Positions 16,408-25,945 of a stretch of 64,000 nt of DNA are shown here, piece by piece. Every line of letters begins with the position of its first letter. Position 1 is the first letter of the stretch. The DNA is taken from assembly GCA_964385175.1 (NCBI GenBank), contig CAYLNL010000006.1:1-64000 (forward strand), written 5' to 3'. The notes beneath the pieces were generated by a model. It saw only the letters and a program-made list of their open reading frames with translations. It had not been told where the DNA came from and ran no database searches. The position numbers and the translations under genes were made by a program. Source of the DNA: CAYLNL01 sp964385175 (GTDB lineage: Bacteria; Bacteroidota; Bacteroidia; Flavobacteriales; Flavobacteriaceae).

Positions 16408-17600
16408 TTATTCATCTAAAATCGCAGCCACCCCCGGAAGCGTTTTTCCTTCAAGGCTCTCTAACATAGCGCCGCCCCCGGTAGAAACATAGCTCATACG
16501 ATTTTCCATACCGAATTGTTTTACGGCGGCCACTGAGTCGCCCCCCCCCCTACCAGCGAAAAAGCGCCCTTAGCGGTAGCTTCCCCGATAGCATTGCCTA
16601 TCGCCTGGGTGCCGTTTGCAAACGTTTCCATCTCAAAAACCCCTACAGGACCGTTCCAAAGAATGGTTTTTGATTGTAGAATTACCTTTCGGAACATCGT
16701 TAAGGTTTCGGGCCCTATGTCTAATCCCTGCCAGCCGTCTGGGATGTTTTTTACAGGAACAATGCGGGTATGCGCCTCATTGCTAAAGGCATTGGCAATC
16801 ACCACATCTACGGGCAAATGCACCTGCACTCCTTTTGCGGCGGCTTCTCGCAAGATAGTAAGCGCCAGCTCTTCCTGGTGAGTTTCGCAAATAGAATCGC
16901 CAATTTTTCCACCCAACGCTTTTATAAAAGTATATGTCATACCTCCTCCTATAATAAGATGGTCTATTTTATCTAAGATATTTTCAATAATGGGTATTTT
17001 AGACGTTACCTTGGCACCTCCCAAGATAGCGGTTACCGGCTTTTCGCCCTGTTTCATAATTTTGTTTATACCCGCAATTTCACTTGCCATTACATACCCA
17101 AAACATTTTTTACCGGGAAAAAACTGCGCTATTATAGTGGTAGAAGCATGCGCTCGGTGAGCGGTGCCAAAAGCGTCATTCACATATATATCACCCAGTT
17201 TTGCAAGTTTTTCAGAAAAAGCCACATCACCTTTTTCTTCTTCAGGGTGAAACCGCAGGTTTTCTAACAACAGCGTTTCTCCTGGTTGCAGGCTCGCCGC
17301 CGCTTTTTCAGCCGGGTCTCCAATGCAATCGCTGGCAAATTTTACCGGGGCTCCCAGGATAGCCGAAACATTTTCCAGAATATGCCGCAGCGAGGAGGCT
17401 TCTTCCCTGCCTTTAGGTCGCCCGAGGTGACTCATCAAAATGGCACTTCCCCCATCTCTCAAAATTTTAAGAATGGTAGGTTTCGCCGCCATTATGCGGG
17501 TAGCGTCTGTAACCTGGCCACGCTCGTCTAAAGGAACATTAAAATCTACCCGGATAAGCGCTTTTTTATGATAAAAATTAAAATTGTCAATGGTTTTCAT
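16408..17600 (-). CDS. pgk: Phosphoglycerate kinase, frameshifted in a 10-G homopolymer
   Basis: Transfers the acyl phosphate of 1,3-bisphosphoglycerate to ADP. RVDFNVPLD near the N-terminus, SHLGRPKG and the hinge region are normal. As written, the frame breaks at 16541-16550 (ten C on the plus strand) and ends at once as GGGATQWPP, removing the conserved C-terminal GGGDS. Shifting frame at the run restores GDSVAAVKQFG, followed by VSTGGGAMLE, and a stop at 16408-16410. Eight G would give the expected GGGD and a protein of 396 residues, the usual length. A sequencing error is the simplest reading for an essential enzyme. True slippage or phase variation cannot be excluded. An upstream TATCTTTGC box is present. 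Confidence 0.93.
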
Positions 17601-17619
17601 CTGTTTTTCAGGTTTGGCT

Positions 17620-17628
17620 GCAAAGATA
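17620..17628 (-). promoter_or_regulatory. Candidate -7 box of the pgk promoter
   Basis: The minus strand reads TATCTTTGC, an exact TAnnTTTG match with the trailing C often seen, 20-28 nt upstream of the pgk start. Confidence 0.55.
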
Positions 17629-17700
17629 GGTCTTTCATGCTATCTTTTTGTCTTCGGGCGGCCTATAACTACACCTAACAGCATAAAGAAACGAGGTTTT

Positions 17701-17733
17701 TTTGAGAACTACAAAAATTAGTAAGATATTTGC
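17701..17733 (+). promoter_or_regulatory. Candidate hisS promoter
   Basis: TTTG at 17701-17704 and TATTTGC at 17727-17733 approximate the Bacteroidetes -33/-7 pair, ending 26 nt before the hisS ATG. The -7 box is one base short of consensus. Confidence 0.35.
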
Positions 17734-17759
17734 GCCAACTCGTTAGTATGTAATCTTTC

Positions 17760-19151
17760 ATGTCGCAAAAACCAGGTATTCCAAAAGGCACAAGAGATTT
17801 TTCGCCTACAGAAATGGCAAGGCGCAATTATATGCTGGACATTATACAAAAACAATTTGAGTTGTTTGGGTTTCGTCCCATAGAAACACCGAGTTTTGAA
17901 AATGCAGAGACCTTACTGGGAAAGTATGGGGATGAGGGTGACCGATTGATTTTTAAGATTTTAAATTCCGGAGATTTTCTCGCGGGCATACCCGATGAGG
18001 TATATAAAAAGAAAGAGTCGGCGGCAATGGCTAACGTTATCTCGGAAAAAGCGCTGCGGTATGATCTCACGGTGCCATTCGCCCGGTATGTGGTGATGCA
18101 CCAGCATGAACTGGAATTTCCTTTTAAACGGTACCAGGTGCAACCGGTGTGGCGCGCAGACCGCCCACAAAAAGGTCGGTTCCGTGAATTTTACCAGTGT
18201 GATGCTGATGTGATAGGGACTTCGTCATTATGGCAGGAAGTGGAGTTTATACAGTTATACGACGCCGTTTTGAATGAGATGGGTCTGCAAGATGCCTGCA
18301 TTCGGCTTAATCATCGGAAAATCTTGTCGGGAATTGCAGAGGTAACCGGTGCAGAAGCGCAACTTATAGCGCTTACAGTAGCCTTAGACAAGTTAGACAA
18401 GATTGGCCGGGAGGCGGTGATGGAGGAGTTGCTTGCTAATGGTATTGCGAAATCTGCGGTGGAAAAAATGGAGCCTCTTTTTAACCTGGCGGGAAATAAC
18501 GAGGAAAAAATTCGCCAGTTAGCTCTTTTTTTAGAGGCATCTCCCGAAGGGCTACAGGGTTTAAAGGAGATGGAATTTTTAGTGACGACAACTGAACGCC
18601 TGGGTTTAGCGGCAACTTCGTTGCAAATGGAGGTTACGCTTGCGCGCGGGCTCACTTACTACACGGGTGCTATCGTTGAGGTAGCGGCTCCCAAAAAGGT
18701 GCAAATAGGCTCTATTGGCGGAGGGGGTCGGTATGATAATCTCACGGGTATTTTTGGGTTGAAGGGCATGAGCGGGGTAGGAATTTCTTTCGGTTTAGAC
18801 CGAATGTATCTTGTTTTGGAAGAGTTGGGTTTGTTTCCCAAAGAATTAGAAACAACCATAGATGTTTTGTTTATTAATTTTGGAGAGGCAGAGGCTTTGC
18901 AATCACTTGCCCTCATAAAAAAACTTCGCCAAGCGGGGATAACCGCCGAGTTGTACCCAGACGCCGTCAAGGTGAAAAAACAACTACACTATGCAGACAG
19001 GCGCCATATTCCCCGTGTAGCACTTATTGGGGAAAGAGAATTGCAACAGGGTACCTGTATCTTGAAAGATATGAAAAACGGGGAGCAGGAGGAACATACG
19101 GTGGAAAATCTTGTTGCGGTGCTGAAACAGAAAAAGAGTGGTTTGCAGTAG
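17760..19151 (+). CDS. hisS: Histidyl-tRNA synthetase
   Basis: 463 residues, a class II aminoacyl-tRNA synthetase. KGTRDFSP at the N-terminus is typical of HisS. TVPFARYV and RADRPQKGRFREFYQCDADV give motif 2, with the ATP-contacting arginine. GLTYYTGAIVEV is a histidine-binding motif, GGGRYDNL and GISFGLDRMY give motif 3, and a C-terminal anticodon-binding domain ends the protein. It is transcribed away from pgk with its own promoter region, and a tRNA gene follows on the opposite strand. Confidence 0.97.
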   Translation: MSQKPGIPKGTRDFSPTEMARRNYMLDIIQKQFELFGFRPIETPSFENAETLLGKYGDEGDRLIFKILNSGDFLAGIPDEVYKKKESAAMANVISEKALRYDLTVPFARYVVMHQHELEFPFKRYQVQPVWRADRPQKGRFREFYQCDADVIGTSSLWQEVEFIQLYDAVLNEMGLQDACIRLNHRKILSGIAEVTGAEAQLIALTVALDKLDKIGREAVMEELLANGIAKSAVEKMEPLFNLAGNNEEKIRQLALFLEASPEGLQGLKEMEFLVTTTERLGLAATSLQMEVTLARGLTYYTGAIVEVAAPKKVQIGSIGGGGRYDNLTGIFGLKGMSGVGISFGLDRMYLVLEELGLFPKELETTIDVLFINFGEAEALQSLALIKKLRQAGITAELYPDAVKVKKQLHYADRRHIPRVALIGERELQQGTCILKDMKNGEQEEHTVENLVAVLKQKKSGLQ

Positions 19152-19159
19152 AAGTTTTG

Positions 19160-19233
19160 TAGCGAGGGCGGGAATTGAACCCGCGACCTCAGGGTTATGA
19201 ATCCTGCGCTCTCACCACCTGAGCTACCTCGCC
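19160..19233 (-). tRNA. tRNA with CAU anticodon (elongator Met, or Ile2)
   Basis: The minus strand folds as a cloverleaf: acceptor GGCGAGG/CCTCGCT (first pair G-U), D-arm GCTC/GAGC, anticodon loop TTCATAA, T-arm GCGGGTTCAATTCCCGC, discriminator A. The anticodon stem CAGGA/CCCTG has one A-C mismatch next to the loop. It lacks the C1xA72 and three G-C pairs of initiator tRNA. Met versus lysidine-modified Ile2 cannot be settled by eye. CCA is not encoded. Confidence 0.93.
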
Positions 19234-19371
19234 TTTGGTTTTAAAACAGGTTGCAAATATACTAAGTACGGGGCGCACAAGCAATAAAAAAAACCGATAA
19301 TTTTATTTTTTATTTTTTTCCTTACTTGCATTTAAATAAATATGTATATTTAGCCTTTGTACAAAAACGGT

Positions 19372-19755
19372 ATGTCTGAGTATATAAAATATGAAATAGA
19401 ATTTGTTATTCATTCCTCGCGGAAATTGCTCTACCAATATATTGGTACGCCTTCTGGCCTTTCAGAATGGTTTGCAGATGATGTAAATTCAACCGATGAT
19501 AATTATATTTTTAGCTGGGACGATGTGACGGAAGAGGCGCAATTACTGGGTAAGAAAGATGATGAGTTTATTCAATTCCGATGGAAAGACAGTGAGGAGG
19601 ATACTTTTTTTGAAATGCGGATTGCGGTAGATGAGATTACGGAGGATGTTTCTTTATTAATTACGGATTTTGCAGAAGAAGATGAATTGGAGGAAGCAAA
19701 AATGTTATGGACTAACCAGGTAACCGACTTGAAACATATATTGGGGGCTTCTTAA
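19372..19755 (+). CDS. START-like (SRPBCC) domain protein
   Basis: 127 residues from ATG at 19372; an upstream in-frame TTG is less likely. It opens YIKYEIEFVIHSSRKLLYQY, then SGLSEWFADDV. This is the pattern of START/Bet v1-like proteins, related to AHA1-type, in which a hydrophobic pocket binds a ligand. It is acidic throughout, with LWTNQVTDLKHIL as the terminal helix that closes the pocket. Small single-domain members are conserved in Bacteroidetes with unknown ligand. A TTAGCCTTTG stretch just upstream may be the -7 box. Confidence 0.85.
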   Translation: MSEYIKYEIEFVIHSSRKLLYQYIGTPSGLSEWFADDVNSTDDNYIFSWDDVTEEAQLLGKKDDEFIQFRWKDSEEDTFFEMRIAVDEITEDVSLLITDFAEEDELEEAKMLWTNQVTDLKHILGAS

Positions 19756-19771
19756 TTCTAATCATAGATTT

Positions 19772-22183
19772 TTAAAAACTATAATTCGCCCCGGTAACCA
19801 GGTTAATTCCGGGGGCGGCTATGCCCGAAGAATAGGTTTTATAGCGTTGATTGGTGATGTTTTCAAGGCCTATATTGAGCATGAGCGATTTCCAAAACGT
19901 ATAATGGGTCCTCAGGTTAAGGGTGTACCAGGCGGGGGAATAGGGGTTACCATTGTGGTCTCTCGCATAAATGTAAGGTTTTTCAATCTCAGAAGGGGCT
20001 AATTGCCAAAAAGAAACTTCGCTGCTATAATTGACAAATAAATCTAGTTTCAACCTATCGTTTTCCCATGTGCAATGGCTGCTGCCAAACAAAGGCGGGG
20101 CATGCCGCAGTGGCGCTTCCTCGCCAGTATCTAAGATTTCCTTTCCACCTGAATAGGTAAGTTGCGAGTTCCAGCTCATGTTTTTGTTTAAGCGAACATA
20201 TAACGAGGCTTCAAACCCATGAACTTTAGCATTCGCAGCGTTTTGAATGGCTTGCACATCGCTCAGCTCACCATTATACAGTATGGTGGTAGATTCATTG
20301 AAGCGGAAGGGTCTTCGCACCATAGCATTGGCCAGATAGGTGTAATAAACCACCACATCTACTATTACTTTTTTACTGAAATTAAGGCGTGCATCTAATT
20401 CGCCATTGTAGGCATATTCTGGTTTCAGGTAGGGATTGGGAACTACTACACTTCCTGGCTCCGAATCGAAAATTTTACCGATGTCATCTATATTCGGCGC
20501 CCGGAAAGCAGTTGAAAAGTGGGCTTTCCACTGCAAAACCTCGTTGGGCTGCCAGTTTACGCCCCATGTACCGGTAAGGGCACCGGTATTAACAGTGGCT
20601 TTTTGGAAAGGAAAATTATAGAACGTATTATTTTCTGTAAAATCGGCATTGCTATAGATATAATTATAGCGCAGCCCGCCAGAAAGAGTAAGCCCTGGTG
20701 AGGTTTTTAGCTCGGCATTTGCATAAGCGGCAGCCGATTGCCACGTGGCGCCATTAGGGTAACGGGAAGCGGCGGGTTGAATTTGATGGGTTTCTACATT
20801 CGTTTCTGTTCCATCGGAGAGCACTTTGTTAAAAACGTACTCTACTCCATAAAAAAGAGTGGTCTTATTGCCAAATTTCTTTTCTGCATCTATAGTAGTA
20901 GAAAGGGCATGAACCACCTCTTGCGTACTGAAACGCGAGGAGGATTGAAAATTCCGCTCTTGCCTACTTTCTCCAAAACGCTGGTAGGCATTGGTTATTC
21001 TAAATTGTTGGTATAAGGGATTGCTATTTTTTAGATTTACCTGGAGGGTAGCCATAAGCCATTGTTGAGGCCCGTACTCCCATTCTGCTGAGCGCAACTG
21101 GTTACCTCTATAGCGAATAAGTCGGTCATAACGGGCAAAATCTGAGGTAGTGGAAAAATAAAAACCCGCCAGGTACTGGGTTACCTCACTGGGCCGGTAG
21201 GTAATCTTTTGAAGGAGATTCACCTGGCTATAGCCGGTTGGGGTCTGTGCGCGCAGGTGGTCGTTGATTACCATAACATCTTCTCCATTTATTCTTCTAA
21301 CATATTCGGGACGCAGGTACTCTTCCGGTCCATATTTTCCCATCTGCATATCATCAAAATCAGAATAGGTGATGCTGGTATAGGTTCCCCAATGAGGAGC
21401 GCCAAAGGAAATGCCTGCATTTGCGGTTTTTTCCTGGTTGGCAGTGGAATAACGGGTAAGGGCGCTGCCGCTGAAAGTATTTTTTTGTGAAGAAGAAACA
21501 ATAGGGTCTAACGTATAAAAATTCATTACCCCACCCACCGCATCGCTACCATACATTACAGACCCGGGACCGAATAGTACCTCTACCCGTTTTACAGCGA
21601 GCGGATCTATAGAAATGACGTTTTGCAGGTTTCCACTCCTAAAAATAGCATTGTTCATGCGCACGCCATCTACAGAAATAAGAAGCCGGTTAGCGGAAAA
21701 CCCGCGCATCATGGGGCTTCCTCCGCCGAGCTGGCTTTTCTGCACAAATACATGTGCATTGTGTTGGAGGAGGTCTGCCGCAGTTTGGGGGTTTGTAAAT
21801 AAAATTTCCGGTCGGGTAACGGCCGTTATCTTTTGCGAAACATGTCGCTTTGGCTGTTCCCATTTGGAGGCGGAAAGTACAATTTCTTCTAATTGTTGAG
21901 AGAACGGCATCAACTGTACTATACCTCCCTCTTCTATGAGTTGTTTTTTGGTGGCGGTGAAAACATGATAGTTGAGATGCTGAAAGGTAATTTCTTCGGT
22001 TTCATCAAAGGAGGAAATAATTAGTATTCCTTCTTCATTTGAAACGTTCATTTTTGTTTTTTGCGAATTGAACGCTATTATATTAGGTATGGGGTTGAGG
22101 GTTTCGGCATCTATTAGCTTTACCTGCTGGGAATATGAAAGATGCAGGATAAAAAAGCAAGCCAAAAGTACTATTTTATTCAT
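19772..22183 (-). CDS. TonB-dependent outer membrane receptor
   Basis: 803 residues. An N-terminal signal peptide (KIVLLACFFILHLSYSQQ) is followed by a short carboxypeptidase-regulatory-like segment, then a plug domain with SPMMRGFSANRLLISVDGVR and a 22-strand-type barrel ending in the terminal aromatic residue F (INLVTGANYSF). The plug and barrel resemble ferric-siderophore, heme or vitamin B12 receptors. There is no SusD neighbour, so it is not a classical glycan-uptake pair. It overlaps the end of recO by 4 bp on the same strand. Substrate unknown. Confidence 0.92.
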   Translation of the reverse strand: MNKIVLLACFFILHLSYSQQVKLIDAETLNPIPNIIAFNSQKTKMNVSNEEGILIISSFDETEEITFQHLNYHVFTATKKQLIEEGGIVQLMPFSQQLEEIVLSASKWEQPKRHVSQKITAVTRPEILFTNPQTAADLLQHNAHVFVQKSQLGGGSPMMRGFSANRLLISVDGVRMNNAIFRSGNLQNVISIDPLAVKRVEVLFGPGSVMYGSDAVGGVMNFYTLDPIVSSSQKNTFSGSALTRYSTANQEKTANAGISFGAPHWGTYTSITYSDFDDMQMGKYGPEEYLRPEYVRRINGEDVMVINDHLRAQTPTGYSQVNLLQKITYRPSEVTQYLAGFYFSTTSDFARYDRLIRYRGNQLRSAEWEYGPQQWLMATLQVNLKNSNPLYQQFRITNAYQRFGESRQERNFQSSSRFSTQEVVHALSTTIDAEKKFGNKTTLFYGVEYVFNKVLSDGTETNVETHQIQPAASRYPNGATWQSAAAYANAELKTSPGLTLSGGLRYNYIYSNADFTENNTFYNFPFQKATVNTGALTGTWGVNWQPNEVLQWKAHFSTAFRAPNIDDIGKIFDSEPGSVVVPNPYLKPEYAYNGELDARLNFSKKVIVDVVVYYTYLANAMVRRPFRFNESTTILYNGELSDVQAIQNAANAKVHGFEASLYVRLNKNMSWNSQLTYSGGKEILDTGEEAPLRHAPPLFGSSHCTWENDRLKLDLFVNYSSEVSFWQLAPSEIEKPYIYARDHNGNPYSPAWYTLNLRTHYTFWKSLMLNIGLENITNQRYKTYSSGIAAPGINLVTGANYSF

Positions 22184-22908
22184 ATTTCACTGAAAAGTTC
22201 ATGCAAAATGGGCAGCGACCTGGGTTTCTTAAATCCATGCACATGAAGTTGAAAGTACATCACTATGGCTTGGAGGAGTTTTTGCCGCATTTCTTTTGTT
22301 ATTTTTACAGAAGAAAGAGCATCAAATTTCATACCTAAAAAGGTTGAAAAAGCAAAACATTCTTCTCCTTCCAAAACAGGGGAAGTAGTTGCAAAAAGTA
22401 CAAATTTTCCCTCCTGCAAATCAAACAAAGGATACTTAGGGTGGGTATTATCTGGCGAACATCCAAGATATTTAGTGAGGTGAAGCAAAAAGAGAATATG
22501 GAAATTGGCTATCTCTTCATGTGTATCCAGCCATTGGAGGGCTTGTTGCAAATAGCTAAAAAGGCTCAGGTTTTCTTCTTCTTCGTGCAGGGAATTATGG
22601 AGCATTTCGGACAGAAACAAGGCTATGGCATTTTTTTTCAGGTCGCTGTGAAGGGTTTTGTAGGGATAGCTCACCTTAGCTTCGCGAATGTATTCTAATC
22701 CGCCTTGATTTTTATGGGTAGCCACGAGGTCTAACTGGGTAAGGGGTTGAAAAAGGGCATGGTTCCATGTTTTCTTACGGGCGGTTAAAATTCCTTTCAA
22801 AAGATAGCTTTTCAGCCCATGCGAGGCGGTGAGACATTTTACAATCAAGCTGGAATCACCATATTTTATAGTAGTGATGACGAGCGCTTGGGTGGTAATC
22901 ATCATCAA
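22180..22908 (-). CDS. recO: DNA repair protein RecO
   Basis: 242 residues, the usual length. RecO binds single-stranded DNA and SSB and, with RecR, loads RecA in gap repair. The N-terminal OB-fold begins TTQALVITTIKYGDSSLIVK, and the helical C-terminal part includes YLGCSPDN. In many homologues that region carries a zinc site; only some of those cysteines are present here. The start overlaps the upstream Bro-N-like ORF by 4 bp, and the stop overlaps the TonB receptor start. In Bacteroidetes recO is often near porZ, as here. Confidence 0.92.
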   Translation of the reverse strand: MMMITTQALVITTIKYGDSSLIVKCLTASHGLKSYLLKGILTARKKTWNHALFQPLTQLDLVATHKNQGGLEYIREAKVSYPYKTLHSDLKKNAIALFLSEMLHNSLHEEEENLSLFSYLQQALQWLDTHEEIANFHILFLLHLTKYLGCSPDNTHPKYPLFDLQEGKFVLFATTSPVLEGEECFAFSTFLGMKFDALSSVKITKEMRQKLLQAIVMYFQLHVHGFKKPRSLPILHELFSEI

Positions 22909-23216
22909 TTTTTTAGGATGATGTATTTAGGAGACTCAGATGGGATGGATTGAAGTATTCTTAAAAGCCCCTGAGCATGAGCGCAATTTAATCGTTGTTT
23001 TCCTCCAGCAGTTTCCACAGAAAGGGGGGTGACAATTTGTCCCCGCCCTTGAGAAAGTAGTTCATCTCGTTTTCTCATTTTCTTACTATAATCTGTGGGG
23101 GTTGAGGTTTCGGTCAATACTTGTACTACATCCGTTACTACAAAATACCATTTTTGATCGGAATCATTCCAAACGGTTCGTATCTTCTGGCTTTCAAAGA
23201 GTTTACTAGTGTTCAT
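22905..23216 (-). CDS. Truncated Bro-N (phage antirepressor-like) protein
   Basis: 103 residues. FESQKIRTVWNDSDQKWYFV and VTDVVQVLTETSTPTDYSKK match the Bro-N domain found in phage and mobile antirepressors. Intact bacterial relatives run well past 200 residues and continue with a segment beginning IPSP, but this one departs right after LLRILQSIPS and stops 10 residues later, overlapping recO by 4 bp. It is most likely a decayed remnant of a mobile gene; a short functional DNA-binding form is possible. It probably reads through into recO. Confidence 0.7.
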   Translation of the reverse strand: MNTSKLFESQKIRTVWNDSDQKWYFVVTDVVQVLTETSTPTDYSKKMRKRDELLSQGRGQIVTPLSVETAGGKQRLNCAHAQGLLRILQSIPSESPKYIILKN

Positions 23217-23344
23217 GATATAGTTACCCTTCTCTACAAAAATAGCATAAATTACGTTCTGCCGGGGGCAGTCAGGTAAAACTATAGAGGAATACTATTT
23301 TAGGAACTAGTAAATCTACATTCCAAATAAACGTGTCGGTACCA

Positions 23345-25624
23345 TCAGCGTACAACCATAATTTTAGAAACGGCCGTCTCAGAGGCATCTTCATTAGAAA
23401 TCAACACAAGATAAACGCCCGAAGCTACTTTGTGCCGGTTAAAGGCGGTTAAATTCCATTGAAGGCTGCCACCCTGGGAAACGGCTTCGTGCACCAGGTT
23501 GCCCTCTATATCAGTTATTTTCACATTAGCGTTTCGCACCAGCCCTGTAATGGTTACCTCACCGCTGTAGCCGGGCCGCACGGGGTTGGGATAGGCATAT
23601 ACGTTCTTCAGATTTTCTTTAGGCTCGCGGGCGTTTCCTAAAAAGGAAACAACCCCCCTGGGGGTAGCGAAGTAAACGCGTCCGGTTTCTGTGTCCACCT
23701 CAACCTGGTTTACAGTATTAGAAGGAAGTGGAGAATTATCCTGGGTGAGATGATAAAGAGTCTTGCTTCCATCTGAAGAAACATAAAATACCCCCGAATC
23801 GGCGGTAGCTATCCATTTATTATTATCGCCATCTACAAAAATATCCGTTATAAATTGTTCAAAAAGCAACTCGCTGGGAACGCCGTTATCTAAAATAATG
23901 ATAGATTCTGCCGACGGGTTCCCGCTAAAAAAAGTATCGGTATTATAAAGCACCCGTAAGCCTTTGAGAGTGCCTATCCAAAGCTGGTTATTTTTATCTA
24001 TGGCAAGAGCAGTAACATCATTATCGGGGAGGTTATTTTCCTGGTTAATATTCCGTATAAGAGAGTTTCCGTCGTTTTCATAAAACCCAATCAAACCATT
24101 GCTATAAGAGGTAAAAAATTTGTACTGATTCTTGTCTATAACTAATTCTTTAAACCCAGGGTCTTGGTTAAACGGATCGGGAATAAGGTCGGTAATACTA
24201 TACGAAAGCCATTCGCCAGAAGGGGTAAGTACCTTGAGGGCATTTTCTACCTTGGTGTTCAAAATCCAGAGATTCCCACTATTATCATACGTAGTCCCTC
24301 CAATGCGGACATCAATATAAGTAGGGTCGCCAGTATCTAATGATTCCAACCCGCTGTTGGCCTGGTTGTAGAGAATAGTGGGCACGTCATTGTCCACCCG
24401 TAACAGTCCTGAAAAAAAGGAACTTATAAACACCTGCTGAGGGTTAGAAGGATTGGGAGTTACGTGTACCAGCGAGCGGGCGTTAAAGAGGTTAGAAAAG
24501 GGAATATTCACCCAGCTATTAGCTCTCAGATGGCTTATGCCACGGCTGTCTAATGGGTAAGGGTTAAGAAACACATCATAATCACCAAAAACTACCCAGA
24601 GCTCATTGCCGGGAACCGATTTTATTGCAAAAGCGCTGTTGAGCAACGGCCCCTGGGGGTGAATTTCTGATACTGTGGAAGGAGCGCTCAGTTGGGTTTG
24701 CAACACGCCGTATAACTGCGTGCCCAGGAAAACGGCATCGTCCCGGGCAATGGCGGTAGTGTAGGTTATGCCGGTATAGCCTGTGAAATTAGAAATGTTG
24801 GCTATTTCACTCAAGTTGGTATCATAGATGCGGGCGCCGGTTTGAAGCGTAACAACGAGGTGATTTTCATTAGCTTTAAAGTCGTTTACCGTTGCAGGAT
24901 AGATAACGGTTTGCATAAAATCTACCCCATCGTAGCTAAAAAGGCGGTTATCGTTCCGTATGGCATACAGCCCGCCGGTAAATGCTTGTATTCCTGTCCA
25001 GTTACTAGGATTTATGGTTTCCCACTCATTAAAATCAATGAGGTTGGGGTTAGCCACAAGCGCCCTGCGCACGCCCGTATCTGTAGCCGCATACACGTAG
25101 TCTTGGTAAACGGTAGTTTGCCGCACATTCGTTAAGGCGCCCCCATCTCCTATAAAAAAGGTATCGCCAAATTCTGAATTGACTATTCGGAAGGTGGTGA
25201 TGCCAAAACCGCAGGAAATGTAGAGCAACCCGTTGTGCTCCATAAAATGGTTAATGCCTTTGGTATTAGCCGGGATAGTTTGTTTTTCTACAATATCGCC
25301 TATGGTGAGTACCTTGTTTGTAGCAAAATCATATATTTCCAGCAGCCCGGTGAGATAACCTATGAAGAGTTTGTTACTGCCTTCGCTGTAATGGATAGCA
25401 GAAATGCTCTCGCCCGATAACCCGTTTACAGACGATATTTTCTCCATATCTCCCGAAACCGGGTCGTATATGAAAAAAGCATTTTCAGCAGCGGCATAAA
25501 CCTTGTTATTGCCCACCGCTACATCGGTGATGCGGTAGTAAGAAAAGTATTCTGACCACGTCCCTTCAAACGACTGGGCAGTTGCCAGAAACGGAAAACA
25601 AGCGATAAGTAAGTGTTTTAGCAT
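23345..25624 (-). CDS. porZ: Beta-propeller protein with type IX sorting domain, PorZ-like
   Basis: About 760 residues from the ATG at 25622-25624, which gives a signal peptide (KHLLIACFPFLATAQS); a longer upstream frame has no support. Two-component-regulator-like propeller repeats follow (GLSGESISAIHYSEGSNKLF, DKNNQLWIGTLKGLRV). The C-terminal ~85 residues (YAYPNPVRPGYSGEVTITGL to KIMVVR) form a type IX secretion CTD. In Porphyromonas gingivalis, PorZ is a surface part of the T9SS sortase complex with the same propeller-propeller-CTD plan. The assignment here rests on that architecture, the length and the neighbouring recO. A generic T9SS-exported propeller protein is the alternative. Confidence 0.75.
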   Translation of the reverse strand: MLKHLLIACFPFLATAQSFEGTWSEYFSYYRITDVAVGNNKVYAAAENAFFIYDPVSGDMEKISSVNGLSGESISAIHYSEGSNKLFIGYLTGLLEIYDFATNKVLTIGDIVEKQTIPANTKGINHFMEHNGLLYISCGFGITTFRIVNSEFGDTFFIGDGGALTNVRQTTVYQDYVYAATDTGVRRALVANPNLIDFNEWETINPSNWTGIQAFTGGLYAIRNDNRLFSYDGVDFMQTVIYPATVNDFKANENHLVVTLQTGARIYDTNLSEIANISNFTGYTGITYTTAIARDDAVFLGTQLYGVLQTQLSAPSTVSEIHPQGPLLNSAFAIKSVPGNELWVVFGDYDVFLNPYPLDSRGISHLRANSWVNIPFSNLFNARSLVHVTPNPSNPQQVFISSFFSGLLRVDNDVPTILYNQANSGLESLDTGDPTYIDVRIGGTTYDNSGNLWILNTKVENALKVLTPSGEWLSYSITDLIPDPFNQDPGFKELVIDKNQYKFFTSYSNGLIGFYENDGNSLIRNINQENNLPDNDVTALAIDKNNQLWIGTLKGLRVLYNTDTFFSGNPSAESIIILDNGVPSELLFEQFITDIFVDGDNNKWIATADSGVFYVSSDGSKTLYHLTQDNSPLPSNTVNQVEVDTETGRVYFATPRGVVSFLGNAREPKENLKNVYAYPNPVRPGYSGEVTITGLVRNANVKITDIEGNLVHEAVSQGGSLQWNLTAFNRHKVASGVYLVLISNEDASETAVSKIMVVR

Positions 25625-25913
25625 GGAGCAGTTTTTTACTTTTTCATAACGGGAAAAGCGGGGTTTTGGTATATTGTGCAATATCGCAAAACGGAACCAA
25701 TTCAAAATAAATACATACCTTTGGCATTCGTATTGAAGAACGTACCTATTTGTGATTAAGCCCTTTGGAGACAAGGAAACTGAAAAAATCTGGAAAGGCA
25801 TCCCATCCAGGTAGTTATTGTCTGTTGTGTGCAAGCTTGAGCCGGGGTTTTGAAAAGAGAAACTTTTGAGTACGTTAAATCGTTTATGATTACTACGAAA
25901 TTCAATTTTTTCA
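25625..25913. other. Intergenic region between porZ and the toxin-antitoxin-like unit
   Basis: Divergent promoter region. It is AT-rich near both ends and has no credible ORF. I see no repeat or hairpin of note. Confidence 0.5.
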
Positions 25914-25921
25914 TACTTTTG
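25914..25921 (+). promoter_or_regulatory. -7 box of the toxin-antitoxin-like unit
   Basis: TACTTTTG is an exact TAnnTTTG match 25 nt before the ATG of the 57-residue ORF. One promoter here could serve all three genes that follow. Confidence 0.5.
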
Positions 25922-25945
25922 AAATAGTATTTTAAAATTAAAATT

